64,000 nt of DNA from Mucilaginibacter straminoryzae (GTDB lineage: Bacteria; Bacteroidota; Bacteroidia; Sphingobacteriales; Sphingobacteriaceae): assembly GCF_022953055.1 (NCBI RefSeq), contig NZ_JALJEJ010000014.1:1-64000 (forward strand). Reading direction: 5' to 3'. Shown one piece after another: positions 42,893 to 51,740 of this stretch. Both the position numbers and the translations under genes were made by a program. The notes under the pieces were generated by a model. It ran no database searches. It was not told where the DNA came from and saw nothing but the letters and a program-made list of their open reading frames with translations. Position 1 is the stretch's first letter; every line of letters starts with the position of its first letter.

Positions 42893-44974
42893 ATGATTAA
42901 ACGTTTCACTTTTTTAGCACTACTACTGGTAGTTAACCTTTTTGCATCAGCGCAAACGAAAGATACTACAGCTGACAAACAAACCCATACCCTCGGTACT
43001 GTAGAGGTGCGTGGCTACCTTGACCGTAGGCCGATGCTTAACGTTCCGGCTTCGGTCAGCGTGATCACCCAACAGCAAATTAAGCTTCAGCCAGAACTCT
43101 CGCTCGTAAGCACGCTGAATACGGTTGCAGGGGTACGTATGGAGGAACGCACACCCGGCAGCTACCGGCTTTCGATTAGGGGGAGCCTGCTTCGCTCGCC
43201 GTTTGGCGTACGTGATGTAAAGGTTTATGTGGACGAATTTCCTTTGACCGATGCTGGTGGAAATACTTATTTAAACACCATCGACTTTAATGCCGTTAAG
43301 GGATTGGAAATTCTTAAAGGGCCAGATGGCAGCCTGTTTGGCGCAAACTCTGGCGGTGTGGTTGTCATTAACGCCGTACCTCCAATTAAAGATAGCACCG
43401 GCTATAGCTTCGGGTTAAACGGCGGCTCGTACGGTTTGCTTCATCAGCAAGCTGCGGTTCAGCAAAAGTTCAATAATAACTTATTGAGCATTAACCAGGC
43501 CTTTCAAAGCTATGACGGCTACCGCGATCATAGCTATATGCGGCGCACTTACCTGCAAGTGGCCGACCAGTGGCAGTACCGGCCAAATAGCCAGTTAAAG
43601 TTTTTTAGCTTCTACAGCGATCTAAATTACCAGACCCCGGGCGGTTTAACGTTAGCCCAATACCGCAATAATCCGCAGGCATCGCGACCGGCAACGGCTA
43701 CCCTGCCAAGCGCTATCCAGCAGAATATCGGTATATCTACCAAAATCCTTTACGGAGGCATTTCTAATTCCAGCCAGTTGAATAACCGACTGAAACATGT
43801 GATCAGTGTATTCGGAAACCATGTAGATTTCGCCAATCCGTTTATTACCAACTACGAACAGCGAAAAGAAAACAGCCTGGGCTTGCGCACCTACCTGGAA
43901 TGGAATGCCGCAAAAGAAAACCCGTTAAATTGGAAAGTAAACGTGGGCTTAGAGTGGCAGAAAACGTATTCAGACATCAACAACTACGATAACCTGGCGG
44001 GTGTAAAAGGAAACCCGCAGACCCTGGATGAAGTTAACACCGATCAGCACGTTTTCTTTGCGCGGTACACGGCCACCATTTTGAAAAACCTGTATGCAGA
44101 GGCGGCGCTTAGCCTTAATTATTACAGCTATCGTTTCCAGAACAACTATCCTATCAGGCAGATCAATTTTACCAATCGTGATTTTTCGCCCGAATTGATG
44201 CCGCGTGTGGCACTATCGTACCAGATCACGCAGAATTTTATCTGGCGGACATCGGTTAGTCGCGGTTACTCTACCCCTACCACCGCAGAAGTGAGGCCCA
44301 CAGACAATGTGATCAACACAGACCTGAACGCACAAACAGGCACCAATTATGAAACTGGTTTTCGCCTGCGTGACGCTTATGACCGCTTTTTATTTGATGC
44401 CTCTGTATTTTATTACCGGGTGAACGATGCCATTGTTCGCCAGCTTCACCCCGATGAAACGGAATACTACGTGAACGCCGGGACTACACGCCAGCCGGGA
44501 TTTGAATTTTACGGCACGTACTGGGTGCTACCACAAAACAGTACCACTTTCATCCGGGGATTACAGTTAAACGAGGCTTTTACGTATAGCCCTTTTAAGT
44601 TTGGCAGTTATAACGTGGGCGGAAATAATTATAGCAATAACAGGCTGACGGGTGTACCACGCACCACCAGCATTAGCAGCGTGCAATTCTTATTCCCGGA
44701 ACGGATAAGCACCTTTTTGCAATACAACTATACGGCTAAACTACCGCTTAACGATGCTAACAGCGCTTTTGCCTCCGGCTACCATCTTTTACAAGCCAAA
44801 CTGATGTGGACTTGCTTGTCAGGTAAGAAATACCGGGTAGAGATTTATGTCGGCGGTGATAATTTATTGAATAGACATTATAGCCTGGGTAATGATTTAA
44901 ATGCAGTTGGAAACCGGTATTATAATCCTGCACCGTTGCGGAATTATTACGCGGGTTTTAATGTGAGGTTTTAG
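42893..44974 (+). CDS. TonB-dependent outer membrane receptor 1
   Basis: 693 residues: signal peptide (about 1-21, ending ASAQ), plug domain (about 36-155: VPASVSVITQQQI, LNTVAGVRMEERTPGSYRLSIRGS, VKVYVDEFPLTDAGGN) and a 22-strand barrel ending in NVRF. No carboxypeptidase-regulatory N-domain, so it is FecA/FepA-like rather than SusC-like. It imports an unknown ligand such as a siderophore, using TonB energy. The upstream FMN reductase 9 nt away could help release iron, which is a weak hint at ferric-siderophore uptake. The btuF-like gene is convergent. Confidence 0.9.
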   Translation: MIKRFTFLALLLVVNLFASAQTKDTTADKQTHTLGTVEVRGYLDRRPMLNVPASVSVITQQQIKLQPELSLVSTLNTVAGVRMEERTPGSYRLSIRGSLLRSPFGVRDVKVYVDEFPLTDAGGNTYLNTIDFNAVKGLEILKGPDGSLFGANSGGVVVINAVPPIKDSTGYSFGLNGGSYGLLHQQAAVQQKFNNNLLSINQAFQSYDGYRDHSYMRRTYLQVADQWQYRPNSQLKFFSFYSDLNYQTPGGLTLAQYRNNPQASRPATATLPSAIQQNIGISTKILYGGISNSSQLNNRLKHVISVFGNHVDFANPFITNYEQRKENSLGLRTYLEWNAAKENPLNWKVNVGLEWQKTYSDINNYDNLAGVKGNPQTLDEVNTDQHVFFARYTATILKNLYAEAALSLNYYSYRFQNNYPIRQINFTNRDFSPELMPRVALSYQITQNFIWRTSVSRGYSTPTTAEVRPTDNVINTDLNAQTGTNYETGFRLRDAYDRFLFDASVFYYRVNDAIVRQLHPDETEYYVNAGTTRQPGFEFYGTYWVLPQNSTTFIRGLQLNEAFTYSPFKFGSYNVGGNNYSNNRLTGVPRTTSISSVQFLFPERISTFLQYNYTAKLPLNDANSAFASGYHLLQAKLMWTCLSGKKYRVEIYVGGDNLLNRHYSLGNDLNAVGNRYYNPAPLRNYYAGFNVRF

Positions 44975-44988
44975 GATTCCCAAATGGT

Positions 44989-45020
44989 GTCATCCCGAGA
45001 GTAGCGAGGGATCTTCTTCG
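44989..45020. repeat. Half of an intergenic palindrome (GTCATCCCGAG...GGGATC)
   Basis: GTCATCCCGAGAGTAGCGAG then GGATCTTCTTCG lies just after the TonB receptor gene. It resembles the left part of the GTCAT-type intergenic elements at 20 kb and 25 kb but lacks a matching right half nearby. Confidence 0.4.
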
Positions 45021-45093
45021 CCTGATTACGTTTATTGTCATCAACGAATTCTTATTAAAGAAATAAGACGTTATTATAAAACACACCCCTAAA

Positions 45094-45109
45094 CCCCTCT
45101 CAAGAGGGG
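45094..45109. terminator. Short GC-rich hairpin between convergent genes
   Basis: CCCCTC / GAGGGG with a 4-nt loop, 12 nt past the btuF-like stop (minus strand), 120 nt past the TonB receptor stop. Confidence 0.45.
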
Positions 45110-45121
45110 AAATCAAACAAA

Positions 45122-46048
45122 TCACACCCCAAACTTAATCCAGCCCTGGCCTTCGTAACCGAAAATAAACTGTTTAGGGTTAATTATCTCGGCCAGAATT
45201 TCTATGGAGTCTACAATGCGCGGGCCGGGGCGATTAAAATACTGGTTACCATCCGCAATGTAAACCCGGTTGTTTTTAACCGCCTGCAGATCGTTAAATC
45301 CGGGGAGGGCTAATAGCAGGTCAATTTCTTTAAGGGTACGTTCTACTGAAAAACCGCAAGGCATTACCACCAGCACTTCGGGGTCTGCCAACCGGATGTC
45401 GGTCCAATCTATATAAGGCGAGTGTTTACCTTCTTCGGCTAAAACCGGCTTTCCGCCTGCTATTTCCACCAAGCCCGGCACCCAGTTACCGGAAACCATC
45501 AGCGGATCCAGCCATTCGATACAAGCAACGGTCGGTTTTGCTTCAATAAACTTCAGCTTATGGCGGATCAGGTCTATGCGTTCGTTCAGGTCTTCCAGTA
45601 ATTGCGCTCCGCGTTCGCTTACCCCTAATGCCGAGGCTACGGTTGTAATATCACTTAAAATGTCTGCCAGTTTTTGTGGTTGTAACGATATAATTTTTGA
45701 GTCTTTTCCTAAATCGTCACCCAATGCCTTTTCAACTTCGGGCAATGAAACGGCGCATACTTCGCACTGCGCCTGTGTAATCACCACATCAGGTTTTAAA
45801 CTTTTAATTTCTTCACGGTCCACCTCATAAATCGATAACGCTTCGCTTAGCCGCTGCTTCACTTCACGATCTATATTGCCGCTGCTCATTTCGTTGCTTA
45901 ACGTGGTATGTGTACAAACAGGCAAAAGCTTCACATCTTCCGGAAAATCGCACTCGTGCGAACGGCCGACAAGGCTTTCACGCAAACCAAGGGCACATAC
46001 AATTTCAGTAGCAGCAGGTAGTAACGATATTATTTTCAGATCAGACAT
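45122..46048 (-). CDS. Helical-backbone periplasmic-binding-like protein (BtuF/cobalamin-type), no signal peptide
   Basis: 308 residues from the ATG at 46048. The start MSDLKIISLLPAATEIVCALGLRESLVGRSHECDFP is the usual N-terminus of cobalamin/heme/siderophore binding proteins (PF01497), except that no signal peptide precedes it. The frame extends to 46183, but that stretch lacks a cleavable signal and a good Met. ADPEVLVVMPCGFSVERTL and a C-terminal PRIVDSIEILAEIIN are typical. It could bind a cobamide in the cytoplasm or be exported by another route. Cys residues (CAVSLPEVE region) are unusual. Convergent with the TonB receptor. Confidence 0.78.
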   Translation of the reverse strand: MSDLKIISLLPAATEIVCALGLRESLVGRSHECDFPEDVKLLPVCTHTTLSNEMSSGNIDREVKQRLSEALSIYEVDREEIKSLKPDVVITQAQCEVCAVSLPEVEKALGDDLGKDSKIISLQPQKLADILSDITTVASALGVSERGAQLLEDLNERIDLIRHKLKFIEAKPTVACIEWLDPLMVSGNWVPGLVEIAGGKPVLAEEGKHSPYIDWTDIRLADPEVLVVMPCGFSVERTLKEIDLLLALPGFNDLQAVKNNRVYIADGNQYFNRPGPRIVDSIEILAEIINPKQFIFGYEGQGWIKFGV

Positions 46049-46132
46049 CGGGCGGTTGTAAATATTGCTGCAAAGAAAAGGCAAAAACAACTGATAAAAA
46101 ATATTCTTTAATGAAAGATATAAAAGACTGAT

Positions 46133-46140
46133 TAACTTTG
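46133..46140 (+). promoter_or_regulatory. Candidate -7 box (TAACTTTG), near-leaderless
   Basis: Exact TAnnTTTG only 5 nt before the ATG of the LysE-type gene at 46146, so transcription would start at or inside the first codon. Confidence 0.45.
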
Positions 46141-46145
46141 AGCAG

Positions 46146-46772
46146 ATGATCTTCCTAACCTTTTTTATAGGATTAATAGCCAACTTTATCGGCTACATCC
46201 CTCCAGGCAATATCAACCTTACGTTAGTTCAGATCACGATTAACCGCGGCATGAAGCATGCCCTGCAATTTATCATCGCATTTTCGAGCATCGAATTCTT
46301 TTTCACTTTCTTTATTATGAATGCAGCGCGGTGGTTGAACAAGCAAATCCATCTGGCGCTGATCATCGATATTGTAATGCTCCTGATGTTCACCATACTG
46401 GGAACCATTACCTGGCTTAAAAGAAATAAACCGCCCCAAAGTAATTATAGTAACCAGGATACCATTCGTTACGGGATTTTATTGGGCTTTATTAACCCCA
46501 TGCAGATTCCGTTCTGGCTAATTGCAGGTACTTATGTCATCACCCACGAATGGATCCTGACCGGCAATATGGCTTTAGCTGTTTTCAGTTTGGGTTCTGC
46601 CGCCGGGGCTTTCCTTTGCTTGTTCCTGTACGCGCGGTTTGCCGCATATATCAAAAAGCGCTTTGCGCTAAGCACCCGGGTGATTAATATTTGTATCGCC
46701 ATCTTATTTTTCTCATTTGCCGCTTACCATATTGGCAAGTTGATCTACCTGTTTTTCTTTAAGCCCCATTAA
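46146..46772 (+). CDS. LysE/RhtB-type amino acid or metabolite exporter
   Basis: 208 residues, six predicted membrane helices. The first helix carries GLIANFIGYIPPGNINLTLVQITINRG, corresponding to the family's PGP-x6-(G)-x motif region (here PPGNIN), and a second half with NPMQIPFWLIAGTYV. The family exports amino acids or related small molecules. Followed after 17 nt by the small exported protein gene and then a TonB-dependent receptor, so all three may be one unit. Confidence 0.8.
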   Translation: MIFLTFFIGLIANFIGYIPPGNINLTLVQITINRGMKHALQFIIAFSSIEFFFTFFIMNAARWLNKQIHLALIIDIVMLLMFTILGTITWLKRNKPPQSNYSNQDTIRYGILLGFINPMQIPFWLIAGTYVITHEWILTGNMALAVFSLGSAAGAFLCLFLYARFAAYIKKRFALSTRVINICIAILFFSFAAYHIGKLIYLFFFKPH

Positions 46773-46789
46773 TTTTTTATTTTTGCAGC

Positions 46790-47191
46790 ATGTGTAAACG
46801 GGCAATCGCTGTTTTCTTAAGCACTTATTTCTTTTTGGCCAGTACCCTGCTGCCAAAAGGCGATTTTGCTTTAATGGCAGACTTGCACGATATGTACCAG
46901 CAGTACACCCGGATAGATGACCCCAAAGAAGTTGGCATTATTGACTTCGTGGTAGACTACCTGCTTAACGGAGAAGCGCTATCCGGCGGTGACATGTACA
47001 AAGGAAAACCCATTCCTTATCAAACCGTCCAGTTTCAGCACCAGGCCAACTTTGCCAACGTTATCCTGATACAGCATGGTTTTATAAAGCCAGCTGTAAA
47101 AATATTTGTTAAGAAACACCTGGTGGTTAACGACCGCTTTGCCCCCGAGCCTTTTACCCGCGAATTGCTGCGCCCCCCGGTAGCCTGCTGA
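46790..47191 (+). CDS. Small exported protein of unknown function
   Basis: 133 residues. A hydrophobic N-terminus (IAVFLSTYFFLASTLLP) predicts a signal peptide or anchor. The mature part starts DLHDMYQQYTRIDDPKEVGIIDFVVDYLL; a conserved small family with a similar acidic, 'D-F-x-x-x-Y-L' pattern is common beside TonB-dependent receptors in Bacteroidota, as far as I recall. It lies between the LysE-type exporter and a TonB receptor on the same strand. Function unknown. Confidence 0.55.
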   Translation: MCKRAIAVFLSTYFFLASTLLPKGDFALMADLHDMYQQYTRIDDPKEVGIIDFVVDYLLNGEALSGGDMYKGKPIPYQTVQFQHQANFANVILIQHGFIKPAVKIFVKKHLVVNDRFAPEPFTRELLRPPVAC

Positions 47192-47264
47192 TAAAATCCC
47201 AGAAAGAACCGCTCTTGGCAGCGGATGTAATTAATTTATCAGTTTAATAGCTACTTAAAAATCC

Positions 47265-49433
47265 ATGAAGAAATTTTTATGGCTAATGCTGTTGCTTTGC
47301 GGCAACGCAGCATTGGCGCAACATACTTTTACAGCCATCGTAACAGACAGCGCGACCCACGAAACTTTACCAGGCGTAAGCGCACGAATCAAAAACAGCT
47401 CTATCGGGGCAGCATCAGACGGGCAGGGCAAGTTAATCTTAAGGAATATCCCCACCGGCAGCCAGACCATCGTTTTCTCGTACACCGGTTATCAGCAAAA
47501 ACAAATAACGCTCAGCTTCCCGCTGAAAGACCACGCAGCTTCCCAGGTTAAATTAGCTGCCGCACAGAATGCAATTGAAGAAGTGGTGGTTTCATCAACC
47601 CGTACCAATTCCAGAATTGAAGACCTGCCCATGAAGGTGGAGGTATTAGGGCAGGAGGAAATGGATGAAGAGAACCAGATCAAACCCGGCAACGTGGCCA
47701 GCATCCTGGGCGATCTTTCCGTTATCCACGTGCAGCAAACTTCGGCAACTACGGGTAATACTACCATCCGTATGCAGGGGCTGGATGGCCGGTACACCCA
47801 ATTGCTCCGCGATGGCTTGCCCCTGTTTGATGGGTTTTCGGGTAATTTCGGCGTACTCTCTATCCCACCGTTAGATTTAAAACAGATCGAGATTATCAAA
47901 GGCTCATCGTCCACACTTTACGGCGGTGGTGCTATTGCGGGGTTGATCAACTTCATCTCGAAAACTCCTACCCCGCAGCGCGATCTTTCTTTCACACTTA
48001 ATCATTCCAGCCTGAAAGAGAGTAACGTCAATGGCTATTTCGCGCAACGCTTCGGAAAATTCGGGCTGACCATGCTTGCCCAGCAGACAATACAAAACCA
48101 GGTGGACGTGAATAAAGATGGCTTTTCTGATGTCCCTAAGTTAAACTCAACGGTAATCCACCCGCGCTTTTTCTATTACATCAATGATAAAAGCAAGCTG
48201 GATGCAGGTTATGCCTTGAGTTATGAGAACCGGATCGGCGGAGATATGCAGGTGATCAATGGTAAAGCAGATAACATTCACCAGTATATCGAAAGCAACA
48301 AATCATACCGCAACACGGTAGATTTCCATTACCAGAACAATCCGGATAGCATTCACCACCTGAACGTAAAGGGCAGCGCCAGCAATTACAACCTGAACAG
48401 TAACGACGACGGCTTCCATTTCCATGGTAACCAGTTGCTGGATTACGCAGAGGTATCAGACCTGATGAACCTGAAGCATAACGACCTGATAACCGGCGTA
48501 AATTACACCGGTGAATACTTTCGTAAGAATGCCTCTGACCCTACCGCGATCAGCGATTATACTTATCACACCCTGGGTGCCTTTGTGCAGGACGGATTGC
48601 ACGTGAACGAGAAATTACTGATAGAGGGAGGACTTCGGGCTGATCATCATAATACCTTTGGCTGGTTTGTGCTGCCGCGAATTGCCTTTTTATACAAGCC
48701 GGTAACCTCGCTGTCGATGCGTTTGAGTAGCGGGCTTGGCTATAAAGCACCAAACATTTTTATCCCTGAAACCTTAGCAGGCGGTTTTAGCAACTTGCTG
48801 CCGGTAACCAGCAATCTGAAAAGCGAGCGTTCATTCGGGGTTAACTTTGATGCAAATTACCACATGGTACTGAGTGATGAAGCCACACTGGACATTGATC
48901 AGGCCTTGTACTATACCCGTATCAATAATCCTTTGATCCCCGTACTTAGTTCTGGCGGATCGGTTAGTTTGAATAATGCGGCCTACCGCATTAACTCGGC
49001 CGGGACGGATACCTACGTCCGGCTAAAGATCGACGAGTTAGAGCTGTACCTGGGTTATAACCACACGGTTTCTAAACAGGCGCAAACTAATAAAACCATT
49101 TACCTGCCGTTTAGTCCGCAGAACAAAATAGCCGCTACAGTAGCTTATGAGATAGAAGGCAAATGGCGGTTTGGGGTAGAAGAAAGCTACGAAACAAATC
49201 AGTACATTTATGACAACCAGAAGGTGAAAAACTTCCTATTCTTCGCCGGAATGGTAGAACGTAAATTCGGCGAAAAGTTAAGCCTGGTACTTAACTGCGA
49301 GAACATCGGCGACTTCCGCCAGTCGCGGTATGAAAGCCTGTATACGGGTACCATCACCCACCCGGTTTTCAAACCTTTATGGGCGCCTATAGATGGCAGG
49401 GTATTTAACCTGGCGCTTCGTATTAAAATTTAA
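47265..49433 (+). CDS. TonB-dependent outer membrane receptor 2 with CarboxypepD_reg-like N-domain
   Basis: 722 residues. Signal peptide (about 1-19, ending ALAQ), then a CarboxypepD_reg-like domain (about 22-103: VTDSATHETLPGVSARIKNSS, GYQQKQITLS), a plug domain (about 118-230: NVASILGDLSVIHVQQTSATTGNTTIRMQGLDGRYTQLLRDGLPLFDG) and a barrel to the C-terminus. The plug resembles BtuB/CirA-type receptors with IDGR-like loops. It takes up an unknown ligand by TonB energy, possibly a metal complex or cobamide. No SusD partner is adjacent, so a polysaccharide utilisation locus is unlikely. Confidence 0.9.
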   Translation: MKKFLWLMLLLCGNAALAQHTFTAIVTDSATHETLPGVSARIKNSSIGAASDGQGKLILRNIPTGSQTIVFSYTGYQQKQITLSFPLKDHAASQVKLAAAQNAIEEVVVSSTRTNSRIEDLPMKVEVLGQEEMDEENQIKPGNVASILGDLSVIHVQQTSATTGNTTIRMQGLDGRYTQLLRDGLPLFDGFSGNFGVLSIPPLDLKQIEIIKGSSSTLYGGGAIAGLINFISKTPTPQRDLSFTLNHSSLKESNVNGYFAQRFGKFGLTMLAQQTIQNQVDVNKDGFSDVPKLNSTVIHPRFFYYINDKSKLDAGYALSYENRIGGDMQVINGKADNIHQYIESNKSYRNTVDFHYQNNPDSIHHLNVKGSASNYNLNSNDDGFHFHGNQLLDYAEVSDLMNLKHNDLITGVNYTGEYFRKNASDPTAISDYTYHTLGAFVQDGLHVNEKLLIEGGLRADHHNTFGWFVLPRIAFLYKPVTSLSMRLSSGLGYKAPNIFIPETLAGGFSNLLPVTSNLKSERSFGVNFDANYHMVLSDEATLDIDQALYYTRINNPLIPVLSSGGSVSLNNAAYRINSAGTDTYVRLKIDELELYLGYNHTVSKQAQTNKTIYLPFSPQNKIAATVAYEIEGKWRFGVEESYETNQYIYDNQKVKNFLFFAGMVERKFGEKLSLVLNCENIGDFRQSRYESLYTGTITHPVFKPLWAPIDGRVFNLALRIKI

Positions 49434-49461
49434 ACGAGAATCTTTTAAGATTTTTATCATC

Positions 49462-49494
49462 ACAGTAAGGAGGGCAATAGCTACTCCTTACTGT
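49462..49494. terminator. Terminator-like hairpin overlapping the DUF2157 stop codon
   Basis: 11-bp perfect stem ACAGTAAGGAG / CTCCTTACTGT with an 11-nt loop. It covers the last codons and stop of the DUF2157 gene (minus strand); A-rich DNA follows on the minus strand only weakly. It may serve both convergent genes. Confidence 0.55.
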
Positions 49495-50524
49495 TGATAT
49501 TCCATATTTTTTCTGCCTTACGGCCAATCAGCCAGAACGACGCCGCTAATATGGCAAAGAACAAAGCTTTGTTCGTATGTTCCCAGAAGTACTCGAAGTA
49601 CTTGGTGTAAATAAAGATCAGCAAAAAGGTAATACCAAACTCCCTCGCGATGCTATCTTTCGTTTTCAAGCCATAAAGCAAAAATCCTCCCGCTACTACT
49701 GCTGAAATAATACCCCAATAAAACAGGCTGATCTGTTTTACCTTCCACCAGCTATCCATATTACCATAGTTGCCAAAAATGCTCAGCAACCACAGCGACA
49801 GGAACAGATAAAGCAAACCGCTTACGTAGGTTAATTCATAGAAGTACCCGAACCATTTTTTTTCTTTCAGCAGCCTGCACAGCACCACCAGCAACAGTCC
49901 GAATACCACAAAGCGCAGAGGATAATTCATCCCCAGGAAATAGTCGGCCCAGCGTGTCTGGTAACCTGTTTCGGTTCCAAACCAGCTTCCTAACGAGATC
50001 AGCGAGAATAACCAGATCAGGCGCGATTCAAGCCTCCAGGCCAGAACAGCATAAACAAAAACTGACAGCAGGAACAGCAGCGAGTAATGGCCAGAACCAT
50101 TATCGAGCGATTTGCCCAGGTAGGCAATGCAACAGGCCGTAAACAATACACCAGTAAAAATTACTGCCTCATTACTAAATATCCTTTCCGGGTTCTTCCG
50201 TTTCAAACGTCTGCCCCAGATAAACAGCAGCACGGCGGCCGCGGCGGACAAAATACTGATCATTATATCCGGCGTGTAATACAGGTTCTGCAGCCATTTG
50301 ATCACAGCATCGCTGGCAATCAAATAACAGAAAGAGGCACCGCCGCAAACCAGTGCTATCCAGAAAGAATACTTGGCTAAACGCATCCAGTCGAAACCCT
50401 TCACTTCGTACGACTGTCGCAACCGATCAGCCGTAGGTTGATCGATCAGTTGGTCGCGCTCCCAAACATTGATGGCTTTGTTTAAAAACTCGCTCTCTTG
50501 TTTATCCAGGTTTAGTTTGGCCAT
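49481..50524 (-). CDS. DUF2157 multispan membrane protein
   Basis: 347 residues. A short charged N-terminal helix region (FLNKAINVWERDQLIDQPTADRLRQSYE) followed by about eight to nine transmembrane helices from residue 45 onward, the architecture of DUF2157. The C-terminus is charged (IGRKAEKIWNINSKE). No catalytic motif is visible; function unknown. It stands alone; the gap to nth upstream carries nothing obvious. Confidence 0.8.
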   Translation of the reverse strand: MAKLNLDKQESEFLNKAINVWERDQLIDQPTADRLRQSYEVKGFDWMRLAKYSFWIALVCGGASFCYLIASDAVIKWLQNLYYTPDIMISILSAAAAVLLFIWGRRLKRKNPERIFSNEAVIFTGVLFTACCIAYLGKSLDNGSGHYSLLFLLSVFVYAVLAWRLESRLIWLFSLISLGSWFGTETGYQTRWADYFLGMNYPLRFVVFGLLLVVLCRLLKEKKWFGYFYELTYVSGLLYLFLSLWLLSIFGNYGNMDSWWKVKQISLFYWGIISAVVAGGFLLYGLKTKDSIAREFGITFLLIFIYTKYFEYFWEHTNKALFFAILAASFWLIGRKAEKIWNINSKE

Positions 50525-50651
50525 CTATAGTTGGAGGTAATAACTTTTAAGAAACTATTATAATCAAAGATATAACAGTTCTTAAGCTAAACAAGAAAAT
50601 AGAAAAATGAGGTTGACGATTGATTTTATCAGCTTTGCCTGATCGACTAAA

Positions 50652-51422
50652 TTATTCAGCCTGTCGAGATGGGTCTATGCTGATCTTTTTCAGGGCTTTA
50701 TCTGTCGCTTTGTCCAGCTTTTTCTTTTTGGCATTTTTCAGCTTCTTCTGTTCAGCAGCAGCAGCTCTTAGTAGTGCGGTAGTGGTGTTGGCACGTTGGT
50801 AGTAACGGCAAAAATGGGTAAGCGGGCAAACCTCGCACTTCGGACGGCGCGCAAGGCAGATATAGCGGCCATGTAGAATCAGCCAATGGTGCGCTACTCC
50901 AAGCGTCTGCTTCGGCAAGTTTTCGATCAACTGTTTCTCTACCGCCAAAGGTGTTTTTGCATTAGTGGTTAAACCAATCCGGTTTGCCACTCTGAAAACG
51001 TGGGTATCTACGGCAATGGCCGGGATATCAAAAATAACGGAAACGATCACATTGGCAGTCTTCCGCCCGACACCGGGTAGCTTCACCAGTTCGGCATGCT
51101 CGGGAGGTACCTCACCGTTATATTTACCCATCAGCATTTGGGCCATGCCCACTAAATGCTTTGCTTTATTGTTAGGATAGCTAACGCTGCGGATGTAAGC
51201 AAACACTTCTTCTACCGATGCTTTCGAAAGCGATTCAGCATCAGGAAAACGCTCAAATAAAGCAGGCGTGATCTGGTTGATCCGCTTATCGGTACATTGC
51301 GCCGAAAGGATAACCGCCACCAGTAATTCAAACGGATTTGAATAATGGAGCTCTGTCACCGCATTAGGCTGGTGTTTAGAAAAGTAATCTACAAAAAGGC
51401 GGTAACGTTCCTGTTTAAGCAT
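50652..51422 (-). CDS. nth: Endonuclease III (DNA glycosylase/AP lyase)
   Basis: 256 residues from the ATG at 51422. The HhH motif LPGVGRKTANVIVSV holds the catalytic Lys, and VDTHVFRVANR the catalytic Asp. The 4Fe-4S cysteines have the normal spacing (C-x6-C-x2-C-x5-C) in CLARRPKCEVCPLTHFC. The enzyme removes oxidised pyrimidines. It has a C-terminal Lys/Ala-rich tail of about 40 residues beyond the cluster (KKLKNAKKKKLDKATDKALKK), not present in E. coli Nth. The frame opens with TTG at 51437, but ATG 51422 is better. Confidence 0.95.
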   Translation of the reverse strand: MLKQERYRLFVDYFSKHQPNAVTELHYSNPFELLVAVILSAQCTDKRINQITPALFERFPDAESLSKASVEEVFAYIRSVSYPNNKAKHLVGMAQMLMGKYNGEVPPEHAELVKLPGVGRKTANVIVSVIFDIPAIAVDTHVFRVANRIGLTTNAKTPLAVEKQLIENLPKQTLGVAHHWLILHGRYICLARRPKCEVCPLTHFCRYYQRANTTTALLRAAAAEQKKLKNAKKKKLDKATDKALKKISIDPSRQAE

Positions 51423-51425
51423 GTG

Positions 51426-51433
51426 CAAATATA
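51426..51433 (-). promoter_or_regulatory. Candidate -7 box (TATATTTG) for nth, leaderless
   Basis: Exact TAnnTTTG only 3 nt from the nth ATG; a start site 4-7 nt later would fall on the ATG. The box overlaps the upstream gene's terminator hairpin. Confidence 0.4.
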
Positions 51434-51468
51434 GCAAGAGCCCACTATCTGTAGCGGGCTCCTGCTAT
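51431..51468 (-). terminator. Terminator between the 65-residue gene and nth
   Basis: A two-part stem ATAGCA+GAGCCC / GGGCTC+TGCTAT, with one mismatch, about 13 bp in total, just after the small gene ending at 51473. Confidence 0.65.
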
Positions 51469-51472
51469 TTCA

Positions 51473-51670
51473 TTAACGCTTGCGCTTGGAGTAATTTAAG
51501 ATGTTGTGGATAGTCTGCAAACTTGGTTTCACTTGCATTTTATCCAGATCTGTACGGATAGCATGATAGAACATCAATTCATCAGCATCCAGGTTTGCGG
51601 TAACACTCAATTTTTCCATTTCGCCCTGGTTATTGATTACAGTTAAAGTAGTTGTAGAAGTTTCACCCAT
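51473..51670 (-). CDS. Small hypothetical protein
   Basis: 65 residues. Begins MGETSTTTLTVINNQGEMEKLSVTAN and ends in a basic SKRKR; the second half is helical (ADELMFYHAIRTDLDKMQVKPSLQTIHNILNYSK). No family recognised. It lies 70 nt downstream of the ECF sigma factor gene on the same strand and is closed by its own terminator. It could be co-transcribed with the sigma factor, but it has none of the hallmarks of an anti-sigma factor. Confidence 0.6.
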   Translation of the reverse strand: MGETSTTTLTVINNQGEMEKLSVTANLDADELMFYHAIRTDLDKMQVKPSLQTIHNILNYSKRKR

Positions 51671-51740
51671 ACGCTGTTTTAGTTTGTTTATACTTCAAAC
51701 GCAACCGCGAATAGATTATTTTAGAGAATAAAAAATTTCT

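Noticed and set aside
42893..49433. Polysaccharide utilisation locus
   Set aside because: Two TonB receptors are present but no SusD-like protein, no SusC length and no glycosidases next to them.
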